NCBI GenBank assembly: GCA_905221605.1
Contig: CAJNDS010001668.1
Coordinates: 918,276-982,275, forward strand
Source of the DNA: Symbiodinium natans
Taxonomy: Eukaryota > Sar > Dinophyceae > Suessiales > Symbiodiniaceae
DNA length: 64,000 bases
Direction of reading: 5' to 3'
In this document: piece by piece, positions 39,011 to 48,736 of the stretch
Layout: every line of letters starts with the position of its first letter
How positions within the stretch are numbered: the first letter of the stretch is position 1
Position numbers and translations under genes: made by a program
The notes under the pieces: model-generated
What the model saw: only the letters and a program-made list of their open reading frames with translations
Databases searched by the model: none
Told to the model about the DNA's origin: nothing

Positions 39011-40530
39011 ATCGCTGATCAGAAAGTGCTTCAAAGTGCGCAGGTTCGAACTTCGAACCTTCAGCAGTTCAAATATCGGATACTGCCTATCATTGCCTTC
39101 TTTGTTCTTCATCCGGTCTGTTTTGTTTTTGACGTCTTCCGCTTATTTAAGTGCTTCTTCCTTAACATCAACTGTGCTAACCTTTGGTTTCGGTGATTGC
39201 TTCAATCTTGGTCTTTGGTGGTGGTTCGGGTGTTTCTTCATTTACTATTGTGGCGACTTCTTCATTTGTAACTTCGGACTCTGTTGTCATAATATATATC
39301 TAGATATATATATATATATATATCTTTTCAAGAAATGGAAATACAATAGATAGTTGAAGATACTGCTTACATTGCTACCTTGTTTGATTGATAAACTTAC
39401 GAAGAGGAGACAAAAACTTATTGGAGTATTATGAAATTCCATTGTGTGCCCCTCACATCGGTGCTTCTAAATCGTAAGCGTTTAAAAACTTCGGCTGCCA
39501 ACATCTATAAACATTGATCAAAGGCGGTGAGGGTGTTATTATTGTTGTGTTTCTTTGGTCACTGTCATAAGATGAAGAGAATAATCCCGCTTGAGTATCA
39601 CCATTCAAAGCATTACGTTGTGTGATAATGCTAGCTATTAATTGTCAAGCGAAAAACGCTTGATTTGAGACAAAATGTGTACAACACTTTTCAGTTTTCA
39701 CCAGAGCTAGCTATATACAACATTAAATAAACGTATTAATACAACCCTTCAGGGGTAGTAGAATGACTTTAAGGTAGTACTTCACGCGTGACATACATAA
39801 CGGTATTAGGGAAAGTTTCTAGGTTTTCATTTAGTTCAATTGTAACTTCACTACTGCTATTGCTTTGGGGCAGTCTTTCGCCACTTTCAACAAACATTTT
39901 TGAATAAGTCAGTTTATGATTAGAAATCATTATTAATTCGTGATGGAACATTTTATAAGGAATATTGTAGTTAGTGGCAGGTGTTCGTGTAGGCGTTTAG
40001 ATTAGCAGGTTTATCAAGAGGCTTGCAAACAGCAAGGGCAGGAGGTGGATTAGCAAGAGGGGCAACTATGGAACAACAAGCGCTAAGAGGTTTTCAGGAC
40101 GGACGAGGTGGCAAGCGTGGTTGAAGATGCTTTACAACACAAGGACGAGGAACAATTCATTATTTGAAAAGCGCCAAGAATAAAACGAAATATTAGAGGG
40201 AATTGCCGGACGTAATCATGCATCACTATGATGTAGAAAAGCTTACTCTCTCAGTTAAACCTAACTTTCCCAGTTACCACTTGGTTAAACATAGGCTGTT
40301 CAAGAATTTTGCAAAAAGAAGATAGGATCTACTCAGCGAGATATATGAGGATTGGATGGCTATCAAAAGTATGAATATTTTTCGTTCTATGGTAAACAAC
40401 AGTTAGAAGATATTTTAATCAATATACCATAGTTAGGCACACTAATATAAAGTTTGAACACTAATGAACCAACCTTATTTTGACTGAATGGACTAAACAA
40501 ACATAACATCATTAATATTATAATGTTATG
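39011..40530. other. AT-rich interior with decayed frames
   Basis: Base composition is far more AT-rich than elsewhere. A minus-strand frame at 39769-39951 reads MISNHKLTYSKMFVESGE. Plus-strand fragments at about 40000-40400 (YHLVKHRLFKNFAKRR, then DLLSEIYEDWMAIKS after a stop) look like a gene broken by stops. An (AT)n run lies at 39300-39322. Not recognised. Confidence 0.5.
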
Positions 40531-41167
40531 TGTGTGAAATATTACTAGGGACTACCTCGTTATCCCTAAACCTTATTCCAATTAGAATTGGAGACGACCA
40601 TTTCCATTTTCAAGGGATAGGGATTTTGGGTCGGGAATTATGTTATTTTTCTATGGGGGGGGTGTTGTCTATGGGTTTGAGTACGCCATTTTTCTATGGG
40701 GTTGGGCATGGTTCCATAGTATGGGTTCTTCAGGTGGGTCTTGGGTTGGGTCTTCCTGTGTATTCTTTCGGTGCTTCATGGGTGGGGTATAGGTTGTTGT
40801 GGTTTTGGGTCTTTGGGTGGCCTAGGCGGGTGTGCATGGTTAGAAAATGCAAATGGTCACCGCTAACTTCTTTGGGGGTAAGTAAGTTACATAGTGTTCC
40901 CGCATACTCCCTAGCACTCTCGAAGGGCCTCCAAACTCTCTAGCACTCTCGAAAGCCCCCCTAAACCCGAAAATCCTCAACCCTAACACTCCCTCACCTT
41001 CCCTAACACTCCCTCAACGTCCGCTCCGAACCTACTCCCCCCCTTCGACCCCCCCCCCCCTCCCTTCGACCCCCCCTCCCTATACCTTTGGGATGTGGGC
41101 TTCAGGGAGTTGGTTTGTTTGGGGGCTTCAACCCTAAACTGCTCTTCGCAACCCTGGGCTTCCGTTC

Positions 41168-41260
41168 ATGACAATGCTTGCCTTTGATTTTCGTCATCTG
41201 CTGAGTCCTCGTGTACAAGATGTGCTGACAATCGTCCTACGTAGTGCCTTGATTTCTGCA
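41168..41260 (+). CDS. candidate first exon
   Basis: ATGACAATG opens MTMLAFDFRHLLSPRVQDVL and TIVLRSALISA, donor GTCCCC. The frame is open upstream but without an AG acceptor, so an initiating exon is preferred. Confidence 0.55.
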
Positions 41261-41322
41261 GTCCCCAGCCCGTTAAGGCCCATAAACCCAAAACCTTTGG
41301 AAAACTGAGCCACCCAGGGCAG

Positions 41323-41644
41323 GAATGTGGCCGACGCCACGTCTACAAAGGCTCCGTTTTCGTCTTACTTGGAGTTACAGGCTTTCGGGTTCGGGGTTCA
41401 AGGGGTTTGCTGTGCCGTGGCGCAGAAGCAGCGAAGGTTGGGATGCGGACTGGCTTCGAAAAACTTCGTGAAATGCGAAGAGCAGCTACGGCCCGAAAAT
41501 GGATGGCCATCTGACAGTTTTATCCCACCCCACGCCGGCAATACCACCCTACCCTATTCCTTTTCGGGCGTCCACCTAAACTCGAATGTTGATGGCCGAA
41601 GTGACCCCATGATTTTCCAGATTTTAAAGCTTCCCCGCCTGAGG
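41323..41644 (+). CDS. longest exon-like frame outside the element (107 codons)
   Basis: GGGCAG precedes NVADATSTKAPFSSYLELQ, CCAVAQKQRRLGCGLASKN, VKCEEQLRPENGWPSDSF and SGVHLNSNVDGRSDPMIF; the candidate donor is GTATCC. Non-repetitive with G/C-biased third positions in its first half. Unknown protein; introns inside cannot be excluded. Confidence 0.65.
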
Positions 41645-41666
41645 GTATCCGGCTCCGAGTCACGTG

Positions 41667-41775
41667 GGCATTTGTTCAGGATTAGCAGGAGCTAGGTTTC
41701 GGGACTCCCTCCCTAATGTTGGGTACATTCCTGTACCTACCATTTGTTCAGGATTTGCAGAAGGAGCTAGGTTGA
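41667..41775. repeat. direct repeat CATTTGTTCAGGATT
   Basis: CATTTGTTCAGGATTAGCAG and CATTTGTTCAGGATTTGCAG, each followed by GGAGCTAGG, occur about 76 bp apart around a GGGTACATTCCTGTACCTAC palindrome. Confidence 0.8.
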
Positions 41776-42168
41776 ATGCCAATTTTGCGCCCTAATCTCT
41801 AGGCTTGGCCCCCGCCCGGGGGGGCGGGGGAAGCCCCCCCCCTAGACAGCGGGAAGCCATGTGTCTGTAAAAGTCAGCAGCTATAGGTTGCACTTCGGCC
41901 GAAAACACTAAGGCCTTTAAAGCCCTTATTGTCCCTAAAAACCGTTTACAGTAAACTCCAAAAGGCTGGAACATCCTCGTCCCCATACCCCAAAAGGTAT
42001 TTTAAAGGAAATCCCAGCTCTAATTATCCTTAAACAATGTTCCAACTTTCTTGACTTTACTGTCAACCCCACAATCCCTATAGTGCCTCAACCCAAGTCC
42101 AGTTTTTTGTGCCAAACCCCGAAGACTTTGAACCCTGATCCCTGATAGGCTACCTCCACACGGCGCAG

Positions 42169-42213
42169 TGGCAAAGCCGTGCCCTCAGAAGCCTAGCCAC
42201 GGTCCCCCCAGCC
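42169..42213 (+). CDS. small exon
   Basis: CACGGCGCAG precedes WQSRALRSLATVPPA, donor GTTTAGGG. Phase 0 both sides. Confidence 0.5.
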
Positions 42214-42219
42214 GTTTAG

Positions 42220-42229
42220 GGTTTAGGGT

Positions 42230-42268
<39 letters not shown>

Positions 42269-42580
42269 GGTTTAGGGTTTAGGGTTTAGGGTTTAGGGTT
42301 TAGGGTTTGGGGTTTAGACCCTGAGATATGCAGAGGCCCCAGCCAGATCATGGAGAGCATGAGCTGCGACAGCCCATGGGCTGCTGGGCTTCTTTACGGG
42401 GCAGGGGGGGAGGGGGGGGGGGGGAGGGTTTAGGGTTTAGGGTTTGGGGTTTAGGGTTTAGGGTTTAGGGTTTGGGGTTTAGGGTTTAGGGTTTGGGGTT
42501 TGGGGTTTGGGGTTTAGGGTTGAGGGTTTAGGGTTGAGGGTTTAGGGTTTGGGATTTGGGGTTTAGGGTTTGGGTTTAGG
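42220..42580. repeat. TTGAGGG and TTTAGGG/TTTGGGG arrays
   Basis: Six TTGAGGG units then TTTAGGG at 42220-42310; a second array at 42425-42580 after a poly-G run. A candidate exon (RPQPDHGEHELRQPMGC) lies between them at 42334-42400. Confidence 0.85.
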
Positions 42581-42985
42581 GCCACTAGATCCCCTTACCC
42601 ACAAGGCTGTCTGTACAAGACCCCACACAACCCTCGAACTTTAAACCGCCATTCCCCCTGTTCCTCGTATCCATTTGATTTCTGGTTGCTAAGGGCTTCA
42701 CGAGGTTTATAGGGGTTGGGGGACCCTAATAGGGCCGAATCCGGTCACCTGCGGTCTGAAACACCTTTTGACTCTCCTAAGACCCGCATACTCTCACCCT
42801 CAACCCCTGAATCCCTCAATCGGCCCCTAAACCCCCTAGACCCCTAAGCCCTAAGCCCTCCAAGAGAATCCCTGAACCGGGCCCCCAAACCCCAAAACCC
42901 CTACCCTAAACCCTAACCCCTAACCCCTAAAAGCCCCAAAAGCCCGAAGCCCTAAAACCCTCGAAGATCTGAGCCAGTGAGCCAG

Positions 42986-43038
42986 GTGACGTATCACGCG
43001 TGGCTTGGCTCAAGTGGAGGGAACTCCCTGGCCTCGAG
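42986..43038 (+). CDS. exon
   Basis: GAGCCAG precedes VTYHAWLGSSGGNSLAS, donor GTGTTG. Confidence 0.55.
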
Positions 43039-43228
43039 GTGTTGGAGCCCCAAAAATCCTAGAGCCCGAAGCCTAGTTTAGGGTTTAGGGTTTAGGGTTT
43101 AGGGTTTAGGGTTTAGGGTTTAGGGCTTAGGGTAGCCTGGTTCCAATTCTTCAAGAGCTCGCTTCCTTGTGGAAACTCCATGAAGCAAAGGAGGGTTAGA
43201 GCTCCATGAAAGCCTCGCCCCCTTGCAG

Positions 43229-43284
43229 GTTTCCGATGTTGTCCCTCACACTCTGCGCCTTGTCTCAATGGGCCGAGGCGTTGG
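43229..43284 (+). CDS. exon
   Basis: CCCTTGCAG precedes VSDVVPHTLRLVSMGRGV, donor GTTTAGGG. Confidence 0.6.
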
Positions 43285-43327
43285 GTTTAGGGTTCAGGGT
43301 CTAGGAGAGAGAGGTTGGAGGGGTTTG

Positions 43328-43420
43328 GCCCTTGGGACATTTTTTTTTAGTTTCCCTTATTGGGTTTAAGAGGATCATATTCAGGAACATGAATCAAAGG
43401 GTTTTAAGGCCGACCTAGGT
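43328..43420. mobile_element. family-3 dispersed repeat, copy B
   Basis: CCCTTGGGACATTTT, CTTATTGGGTTTAAGAGGA and GACCTAG match copies A and C. The plus frame stays open from its end through 43790. Confidence 0.6.
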
Positions 43421-43613
43421 TACATGCTTCTGCACACATGTCTGCTCGCTGGTGAACTGCCCTAAGGCGCAATGGCACCAAGTAATTCCTCCTCAGCCCG
43501 TGCAATGCCTAGTACCCGAAAACTTTGAGACACTTTCCCTAAGCCCAAAACCCCAAACCAAGCCCCAAACCCCAAAACCCCCGAAGCCCTACAAGCCCTC
43601 AACTTCAATCCAG

Positions 43614-43682
43614 GCAAATACTGCACGGCGGCCTCGCTCCTCCGGCTACAGCCGGGCGACCGGGTACTCGAGTTCGGCCCAG
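43614..43682 (+). CDS. exon with a SAM-methyltransferase-like motif
   Basis: CAATCCAG precedes KYCTAASLLRLQPGDRVLE and FGP. LxPGDRVLEFGPG resembles motif I (glycine-rich SAM-binding loop) of class I methyltransferases. Codons end mostly in G/C. The donor would be GA or GC because no GT is near, which occurs in dinoflagellate-type introns. Only one motif is visible, so the family is suggested, not shown; another frame through the same island is open. Confidence 0.5.
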
Positions 43683-43855
43683 GATTGCCCCACTGGGGCT
43701 TTTGGCTTTAGGGGTTTGGTGGTTTGGGGGTGTAGGCGTCTAGGGAGGGGGTTTAAGTGTTTCGGGGGTTTAGGGGGTTTAGGCGTCTAGGGGCTTAGGG
43801 GTTTAGATGTCTAGGGGACTTAGGGGTTGTACCAGTAGGTTTTGGGTCTCTGGAG

Positions 43856-43930
43856 GGCGTAGGTACCTAAATGAGGACATGGCCCGCTATCGCTATAGTT
43901 GCCCTTGGGCCGCACAAGGGTTCCTACGTG
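43856..43930 (+). CDS. candidate exon
   Basis: TCTGGAG precedes RRYLNEDMARYRYSCPWAA and QGFLR, donor GTAGCG. Its two leading bases fit phase 1 of the previous exon. Confidence 0.5.
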
Positions 43931-44082
43931 GTAGCGTTAAGAGCCCCAGTATCTGCCATGAAGGCAGATGGAGTCTTGGGTTTCCCTAAACCCTAAACCC
44001 TTAAACCCTAAACTCTAAACCCTAAGCCCTAAACCCTAAACCTTGGGGTTTAACTACCCCCTCCGAATCTGAACATTTCGAG

Positions 44083-44128
44083 CTGCGGTGCCGCCGAGTG
44101 ACGCAAGTGCCCATTAACCCGCTTGTCC
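44083..44128 (+). CDS. small exon
   Basis: TTTCGAG precedes LRCRRVTQVPINPLV, donor GTGGGA. Confidence 0.45.
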
Positions 44129-44162
44129 GTGGGATTTAGGGTTTAGGGTTTTAGGTTCAGGG

Positions 44163-44263
44163 TTGGGATGTTCCTGTTTATCCTAACAGTCCTTAATCGG
44201 TATTAGAGTACCCCCCCATAATAATCCGTATTAAGGACTGTTAGTATAAGGGGAACATCCCAA
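44163..44263. mobile_element. family-1 element, well-preserved copy
   Basis: TTGGGATGTTCCTGTTTATC and GTATAAGGGGAACATCCCAA. Flanking 8-mers GTTCAGGG and GGTCAGGG differ at one base, consistent with an 8-bp target duplication. It sits in repeat-type sequence. Confidence 0.85.
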
Positions 44264-44348
44264 GGTCAGGGTTGCGTTGTTCTCCTAGGCTCCTTGTGGC
44301 TTTCAGGGGTCAGCGTAGCAGCCTCGGCAACTCAAAAGCTCAAAATAC

Positions 44349-44434
44349 CCCTTAATGAAGGAACATTCCTTAAACCATATAAGGAGCCCTACAACACTTT
44401 AAGGAAGATTTCTTCATGAAGGGATATTGGAGTC
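44349..44434. mobile_element. short hairpin element
   Basis: CCCTTAATGAAGGAACATTCC at the left pairs with TTCCTTAA..CTTCATGAAGGG in the right arm. Single copy in the window. Confidence 0.5.
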
Positions 44435-44533
44435 TCCGGCAAGGGAGAGGTGTATCACCCAAATTATAACCATTTTAGGGCACTTAAGGGGCTAAAAAGT
44501 GGGTGATAAGTACAGTTCTAGTCGGTGAATAAG

Positions 44534-44618
44534 TACCCTGAACCTCCAAGTAGTGGAGGATGCGGCCTTGCCGCCGCGTACCTCATGTCAGCCTTTGGGG
44601 TTCATGCCAGGACCCCAG
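44534..44618 (+). CDS. exon
   Basis: GAATAAG precedes TLNLQVVEDAALPPRTSC and QPLGFMPGPQ, donor GTGTGT. Strong G/C third positions. Confidence 0.6.
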
Positions 44619-44636
44619 GTGTGTGGAGAGGAGAGT

Positions 44637-44770
44637 TTAGGGTTTAGGGTTTAGGGTTTAGGGTTTAGGGTTTAGGGTTTAGGGTTTAGGGTTTAGGGTT
44701 TAGGGTTTAGGGTTTAGGGTTTAGGGTTTAGGGTTTAGGGTTTAGGGTTTAGGGTTTAGGGTTTAGGGTA
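44637..44770. repeat. (TTTAGGG)n array, perfect
   Basis: About 19 uninterrupted units. Confidence 0.98.
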
Positions 44771-44919
44771 ACTGAGCACTATACTGTCAGATGAGTCAGA
44801 CATGTGTAGTTAGGGTTTGTGACTTATGGGGTTTAGGATCGGTTCTCTGGGTAGTCAATTTTGTTCGCGTTTCAAAGTGTTGATTTGAATTGGGTTGACG
44901 GGCATCTCGGCTTTCTTAG

Positions 44920-44983
44920 GAGCTGGAGAGGGTCCGGTTGGCTACTTGCAGGATTACTTGGACCATAAGTCCCTTGATATCTA
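44920..44983 (+). CDS. exon
   Basis: CTTTCTTAG precedes AGEGPVGYLQDYLDHKSLDI, donor GTAGGT. A phase-0 frame is also open. Confidence 0.55.
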
Positions 44984-44997
44984 GTAGGTCCGGCCTA

Positions 44998-45170
44998 GGG
45001 TTTAGGGTTTAGGGTTTAGGGTTTAGGGTTTAGGGTTTAGGGTTTAGGGTTTAGGGTTTAGGGTTTAGGGTTTAGGGTTTAGGGTTTAGGGTTTAGGGTT
45101 TAGGGTTTAGGGTTTAGGGTTTAGGTTTACGGTTTAGGGTGTAGGGTGTAGGGTGTAGGGTGTAGGGTTA
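44998..45170. repeat. (TTTAGGG)n then GTGTAGG
   Basis: About 18 perfect units followed by a few GTGTAGG units. Confidence 0.97.
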
Positions 45171-45178
45171 GGGTTCAG

Positions 45179-45416
45179 GCCGAGTGCACACAGCAGCTCT
45201 GTTGGATTTCAGGCCAGTTTTGGGCAACGTTCCCTAGGACCTTAAGCTTGCGCGCACAAGACAAGACCCTAAATCCCTAAACCCTGAACCTTAAACCCTA
45301 CACCCGAAGCCCTAACCCTAAACCCTAAACCCTAAACCCTAAACCCTAAGCCACAGGTCTCCGTGCTCGAGGCCATGCCAGAGCACCTCATGGGAGCCCC
45401 CAAAGCGGCCGCGCAG
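45179..45416 (+). CDS. two exons
   Basis: 45179-~45215 begins AECTQQLCWISGQFW after GGGTTCAG with a non-GT donor. 45357-45416 reads VSVLEAMPEHLMGAPKAAAQ after GCCACAG, with CAG|GC as donor; 17 of 20 codons end in G/C. A CCCTAAA tract lies between. Confidence 0.6.
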
Positions 45417-45597
45417 GCTCCCCTAAACAAACTTAGGGTTTAGGGTTAGGGTTTAGGGTTTAGGGTTTAGGGTTTAGGGTTTAGGGTTTAGGGTTTAGGG
45501 TTTAGGGTTTGGGGTTTGGGGTTTGGGGTTTGGGGTTTGGGGTGTAGAGTTTCGGGCTTACGGTTTCATGCCTTCCTGAAGGACCCTATAATTCATT

Positions 45598-45839
45598 ATG
45601 TCCCGACTTGCGAATAAAGATTCCTTTTTTGTCATCGTTCCTGTGCATCTCTTTTTCTTGGGGCGGGGTTGGGTTCGGGATTCCGGGCAAGGGAGCTGGC
45701 GCTTTCGAGTGCCAGGATGGCTCAGATGCATGTGGGCTCCTTTCAGGAAGTTAGAGTTTGAGAAGGGGACCCAAGTTGGGACGAGCAAGCTGACCAGTAT
45801 GATTCCTCGGCCAAGCGACCACAATCAAAGACGTGCCAG
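45598..45839 (+). CDS. exon-like frame, clear 3' half
   Basis: The frame is open from ATG 45598. From CTTTCAG at 45746 it reads KLEFEKGTQVGTSKLTSM and IPRPSDHNQRRA to donor GTGACA. The minus strand is open as well over 45558-45824. Confidence 0.5.
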
Positions 45840-46097
45840 GTGACAACCCTACACACTAAGCCCTAAACCCTGGTGGGCATCGGAACTACACCAGAGAGTG
45901 CCCAAAACCCTACACCCTAAACCGCCCTTCTCTAAGGGTAGTATGTTCTCTTAATCAAAGGGCCTTCCTTTTCCCGAAAGGGTTCTTTAGCTTTTAGGCC
46001 ACTTGTTTTAGAGGGTATATTGCAAGTTGGGCCCGTGCACACCCACCCCAAAACCCAAAACCGTAATTGAACCCTAAACCCTCAACTCCTCTCTCAG

Positions 46098-46181
46098 GCC
46101 CATGCAAACTCGAAGCTCAACCCGACCAAGGTGGGAGTCGAGTTCGATGCCCTCTGCCAAGGCATCGGGGGATTCAGGGGG
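46098..46181 (+). CDS. exon
   Basis: CTCTCTCAG precedes AHANSKLNPTKVGVEFDA and LCQGIGGFRG, donor GTGGGC. Strong G/C third positions. Confidence 0.7.
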
Positions 46182-46771
46182 GTGGGCTAGGGCTTGGGGT
46201 TCAAGGTTTCTGTGTTTAGGGTTCTCTTTACGAATTGGGGGTTTACGACTTGGTGTTCGGGTTTCGGGCCGCTGTGTCATCTCCTCCATGCCACTATCAT
46301 CCCACTGAGGGCATATCGAATGCTCTAGCTTTCAGTTTAGGGTTTCGGGCTTCGAACCAGGGAAAAGATGTCGATTGTCGCCTCCTCATACCAACCCGAA
46401 ACCCCCCAAATGCTGAACCCCAAGCCCTAAACCCTAAACCCTAAACCCTAAACCCTAAACCCTAAACCCTAAACCCTAAACCCTAAACCCTAAACCCTGT
46501 GGCTTGGTGTCTGAACATAGTTCTCATGGTGAGCTCGAACGCCGGACCTCAGTGCTGGCCAGCTCGAACGGCTAGAAGCACCCTGAAACGGCCATGACCC
46601 TTTCACTGCCCTCGTGGCCCTACTTATGAACCCGGCTATGACTGCGCATGAACCTGCAAGGAAATGAGGAAAACCCAAACTCTAGAGTTCAGGTTTAGGG
46701 GTTGAGGTGTTATAGGGCTTAGGGTTTAGGGGTTGAGGGGTTTAGTAGGCACCGTTGCTTTCTGGCTGCAG

Positions 46772-46833
46772 GCGATGTGGCCGGATTAGACGCGTTCGCA
46801 GATGAGTCCTTCGTCCCTGGGCTGCACGAAATG
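46772..46833 (+). CDS. four-exon gene end, exon a
   Basis: CTGGCTGCAG precedes DVAGLDAFADESFVPGLHEM, donor GTTTAGGG. It ends in phase 0. Confidence 0.7.
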
Positions 46834-46974
46834 GTTTAGGGTTGAGGGGTTATAGGGTTTATAGGGTTTATGGCCCTAACCCCTAACCCTAAACCCCGAA
46901 AACCTAAACCCTAGCCCAAACCCTAAACCCTAAACCCCTCTAAATCCATCCTCGAGTCCCCTTTCGGGTGCCAG

Positions 46975-47037
46975 GATGCCATCGTCACCAACGGCGCATT
47001 TCAGACCCTGAGGCGCCAAACGCGCGAGATGCGGGCT
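46975..47037 (+). CDS. four-exon gene end, exon b
   Basis: GGTGCCAG precedes DAIVTNGAFQTLRRQTREM and RA, donor GTGAGG. Phase 0 on both sides. Confidence 0.7.
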
Positions 47038-47126
47038 GTGAGGATGGGGTTCCTACCCTTGTAGGGTTTTTGGGTTTTGGGTTAGTGTTTGGGGTTTAGG
47101 GTTTAGGGTTTAGGGCTCAGGGTGTA

Positions 47127-47222
47127 GTAGGCACTTGAGATATTTCATACTTCCCAGCATATTGGGTTTTTGAGGATCATATGAGGCATATTTTTTCAGA
47201 CGGCTTTAAGGGGCCCTCCTAG
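47127..47222. mobile_element. family-3 dispersed repeat, copy C
   Basis: GTAGGCACTTGAGATATTT, ATTGGGTTTTTGAGGATCATA and CTCCTAG. It lies inside the intron between exons b and c. Confidence 0.6.
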
Positions 47223-47244
47223 TAACCGATCAAGAACCTGCCAG

Positions 47245-47341
47245 GTCGGCTGCCGCGATGTGCGCGGTGATCCGGCGGCTGGTTCGGAAGCTGCGTCCGG
47301 GTGGTGCCTGGCAGCGAATTTCCACATCTCTTCGGTCTGCA
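47245..47341 (+). CDS. four-exon gene end, exon c
   Basis: CCTGCCAG precedes VGCRDVRGDPAAGSEAAS and GWCLAANFHISSVC, donor GTAGGGTTTAGGG, phase 1. Another frame (MCAVIRRLVRKLRPGGAWQ) is also open; phase with exon d favours the first. Confidence 0.65.
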
Positions 47342-47519
47342 GTAGGGTTTAGGGTTCCGGTATTGGCTTTAGCCCATGGGAGACACAACCCGAAACCCGA
47401 AATCGCATCTGCTCCGCATTTTTGTGCATCTACTCATGTTTCAAGACGTCGTCTTTGATATGCTTCTCAATACTCATGTCTTTGCATATCTGAATGTCTA
47501 CGCTTTGTTTAACGTGCAG

Positions 47520-47695
47520 CTGCCAGCACGGCATGTTTAGCTATAGAAGCTCCATTCGGGTCAGGTCCAGGTTTCAGAATGTTCGACAGGAAGCATGCAG
47601 AGGAGATTAGTTCGGTCAGCATTTTGCGATGCGCTGAGTACTTCAAGCCTTTGCCCTCAACCTCAATCGCTCATATCCGGGGCCCGGGAAAATAG
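47520..47695 (+). CDS. four-exon gene end, terminal exon d
   Basis: AACGTGCAG precedes (two leading bases) 57 codons: AASTACLAIEAPFGSGPG, MFDRKHAEEISSVSILRC and AEYFKPLPSTSIAHIRGP, ending TAG. The length makes chance openness unlikely. Unknown protein. Confidence 0.75.
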
Positions 47696-47829
47696 CTTGT
47701 GTGAGCTGCGGCTCGACATCACAAGAGCCCTCAAAACCTGAAAGCCCTAAACCCGAAACCCTAACTTCCCGAAAGCCTGACGCCTCAGCCGCCCCAATGA
47801 CAAAACCAAGCTCCGACCGTTGACTTCTG

Positions 47830-47870
47830 AAGTTTTCGGCCCAATTCAAGCAGTCAGGTCCCTAGACTTG
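47830..47870 (+). CDS. exon ending at a family-2 element
   Basis: EVFGPIQAVRSLDL is encoded up to the GTAGCC that belongs to the element's left terminus. The acceptor is probably CTGAAG or upstream. Confidence 0.45.
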
Positions 47871-47977
47871 GTAGCCCAGTTGTACCCTTTACCCTTCTTG
47901 TTGGTTCAAGTTCCCTTATACAGTAACCAACCCCAAAACAGGTGCCCTTATTATGATATGGTTACTGGGTTACCAAG
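47871..47977 (+). mobile_element. family-2 introner-like element, copy 2
   Basis: The termini CTTGGTAGCCCAGTTG and CTGGGTTACCAAG are inverted, with the donor GT and acceptor AG inside. A coding-like stretch (RGLGAPCKFPTSRANG) follows to 48028, though phase across it is not clean. Confidence 0.6.
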
Positions 47978-48180
47978 TAGAGGTTTAGGCGCCCCCTGCA
48001 AGTTCCCAACATCGAGGGCTAATGGCAGGTCTACGCAAAGCCCTAAACCATAGGCCATCAGGATTCAGGATTCAGGATTTAGGATGCAGGGTTGAGGGTT
48101 TAGGGTTCAGGGTTTAGGGTTCAGGGTTCAGGGTTCAGGGTTTAGGGTTTAGGGTTTAGGGTTTAGGGAGTCGTGCTCAG

Positions 48181-48264
48181 GTGCCATGTGGGTGGGCTTC
48201 CTTAGCGATCCGCGCCGACAGCTGCATTGGGCCCCCAGCCAGAAGCATCGAGCCCTATACTTGA
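48181..48264 (+). CDS. exon, possibly terminal
   Basis: GTGCTCAG precedes VPCGWASLAIRADSCIGP and PARSIEPYT-TGA. Confidence 0.55.
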   Translation: MPCGWASLAIRADSCIGPPARSIEPYT

Positions 48265-48504
48265 ATCCTGAACTTGAATCCTCATAAGTTCCTCTATACA
48301 ACCCCCGTTAGGTTCCCCCCTGAAATCTGAAATATGAATCAAACCTAGGAGGGGGGAGGGGCGGGGGCGGGGGGGGGGGGGTATAGGGGGGGGGGTAGTA
48401 GGGGAAGCCGAAGCCGCCCTGTGGACATGTTCTATGCCCCGTTCTTGGGATCAAGAGGCTCATATAGATTATCGGAGGGTTCATGGGCTCTTACACCCCC
48501 CTAG

Positions 48505-48736
48505 CAAAGCCGACAACCCGAAGTTCGTGTCGGGTCAAGGGTCTCGCTTGGCTTTGATGTGTATATATCTCCTTCACCCTAGCCCCTACAGACCCTACAG
48601 CCCCCTTTCGAACGCGCCCAAAACCAAAAATGATCATCAAAATGCGTAAAAAACAATCTCCAAGGCACTTTGCCGTCCCCTTCACCCCAGAGGATCAGGA
48701 GCTGTGCTGCTCAGCTCATCTTCATCTAAGCTTCAG
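48505..48736 (+). CDS. two phase-linked exons
   Basis: 48505-48558 (KADNPKFVSGQGSRLAL, donor GTGTAT, phase 2) and 48665-48736 (HFAVPFTPEDQELCCSA, HLHLSF, donor GTTTAG) with one leading base. Confidence 0.6.

Larger units (their letters stand above)
37065..40867. mobile_element. 3.8-kb transposon-like element with ~170-bp terminal inverted repeats
   Basis: The left end from GTTAGC (37065) to about 37235 matches, in reverse complement, 40867 back to about 40690. Shared words include CCATGCACACCC, CCACAACAACCTAT, ACCGAAAGA, AAGACCCAC, CCATACTATG and CCCATAGAAAA. TTCTTT flanks both ends (37058-37063 and 40868-40873). The interior holds an RCC1-like ORF and an AT-rich segment; no transposase is recognised. 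No telomere-like tract occurs inside, unlike both flanks. Either a non-autonomous DNA transposon with captured cargo or an inverted duplication around a gene. Confidence 0.75.

Noticed and set aside
40530..40943. 137-codon plus-strand ORF
   Set aside because: Most of it is the right terminal inverted repeat, low-complexity T/G sequence; not a gene.
44637..45170. A real chromosome end (telomere)
   Set aside because: Long perfect TTTAGGG runs are flanked by unique sequence and exons on both sides and occur in both orientations.
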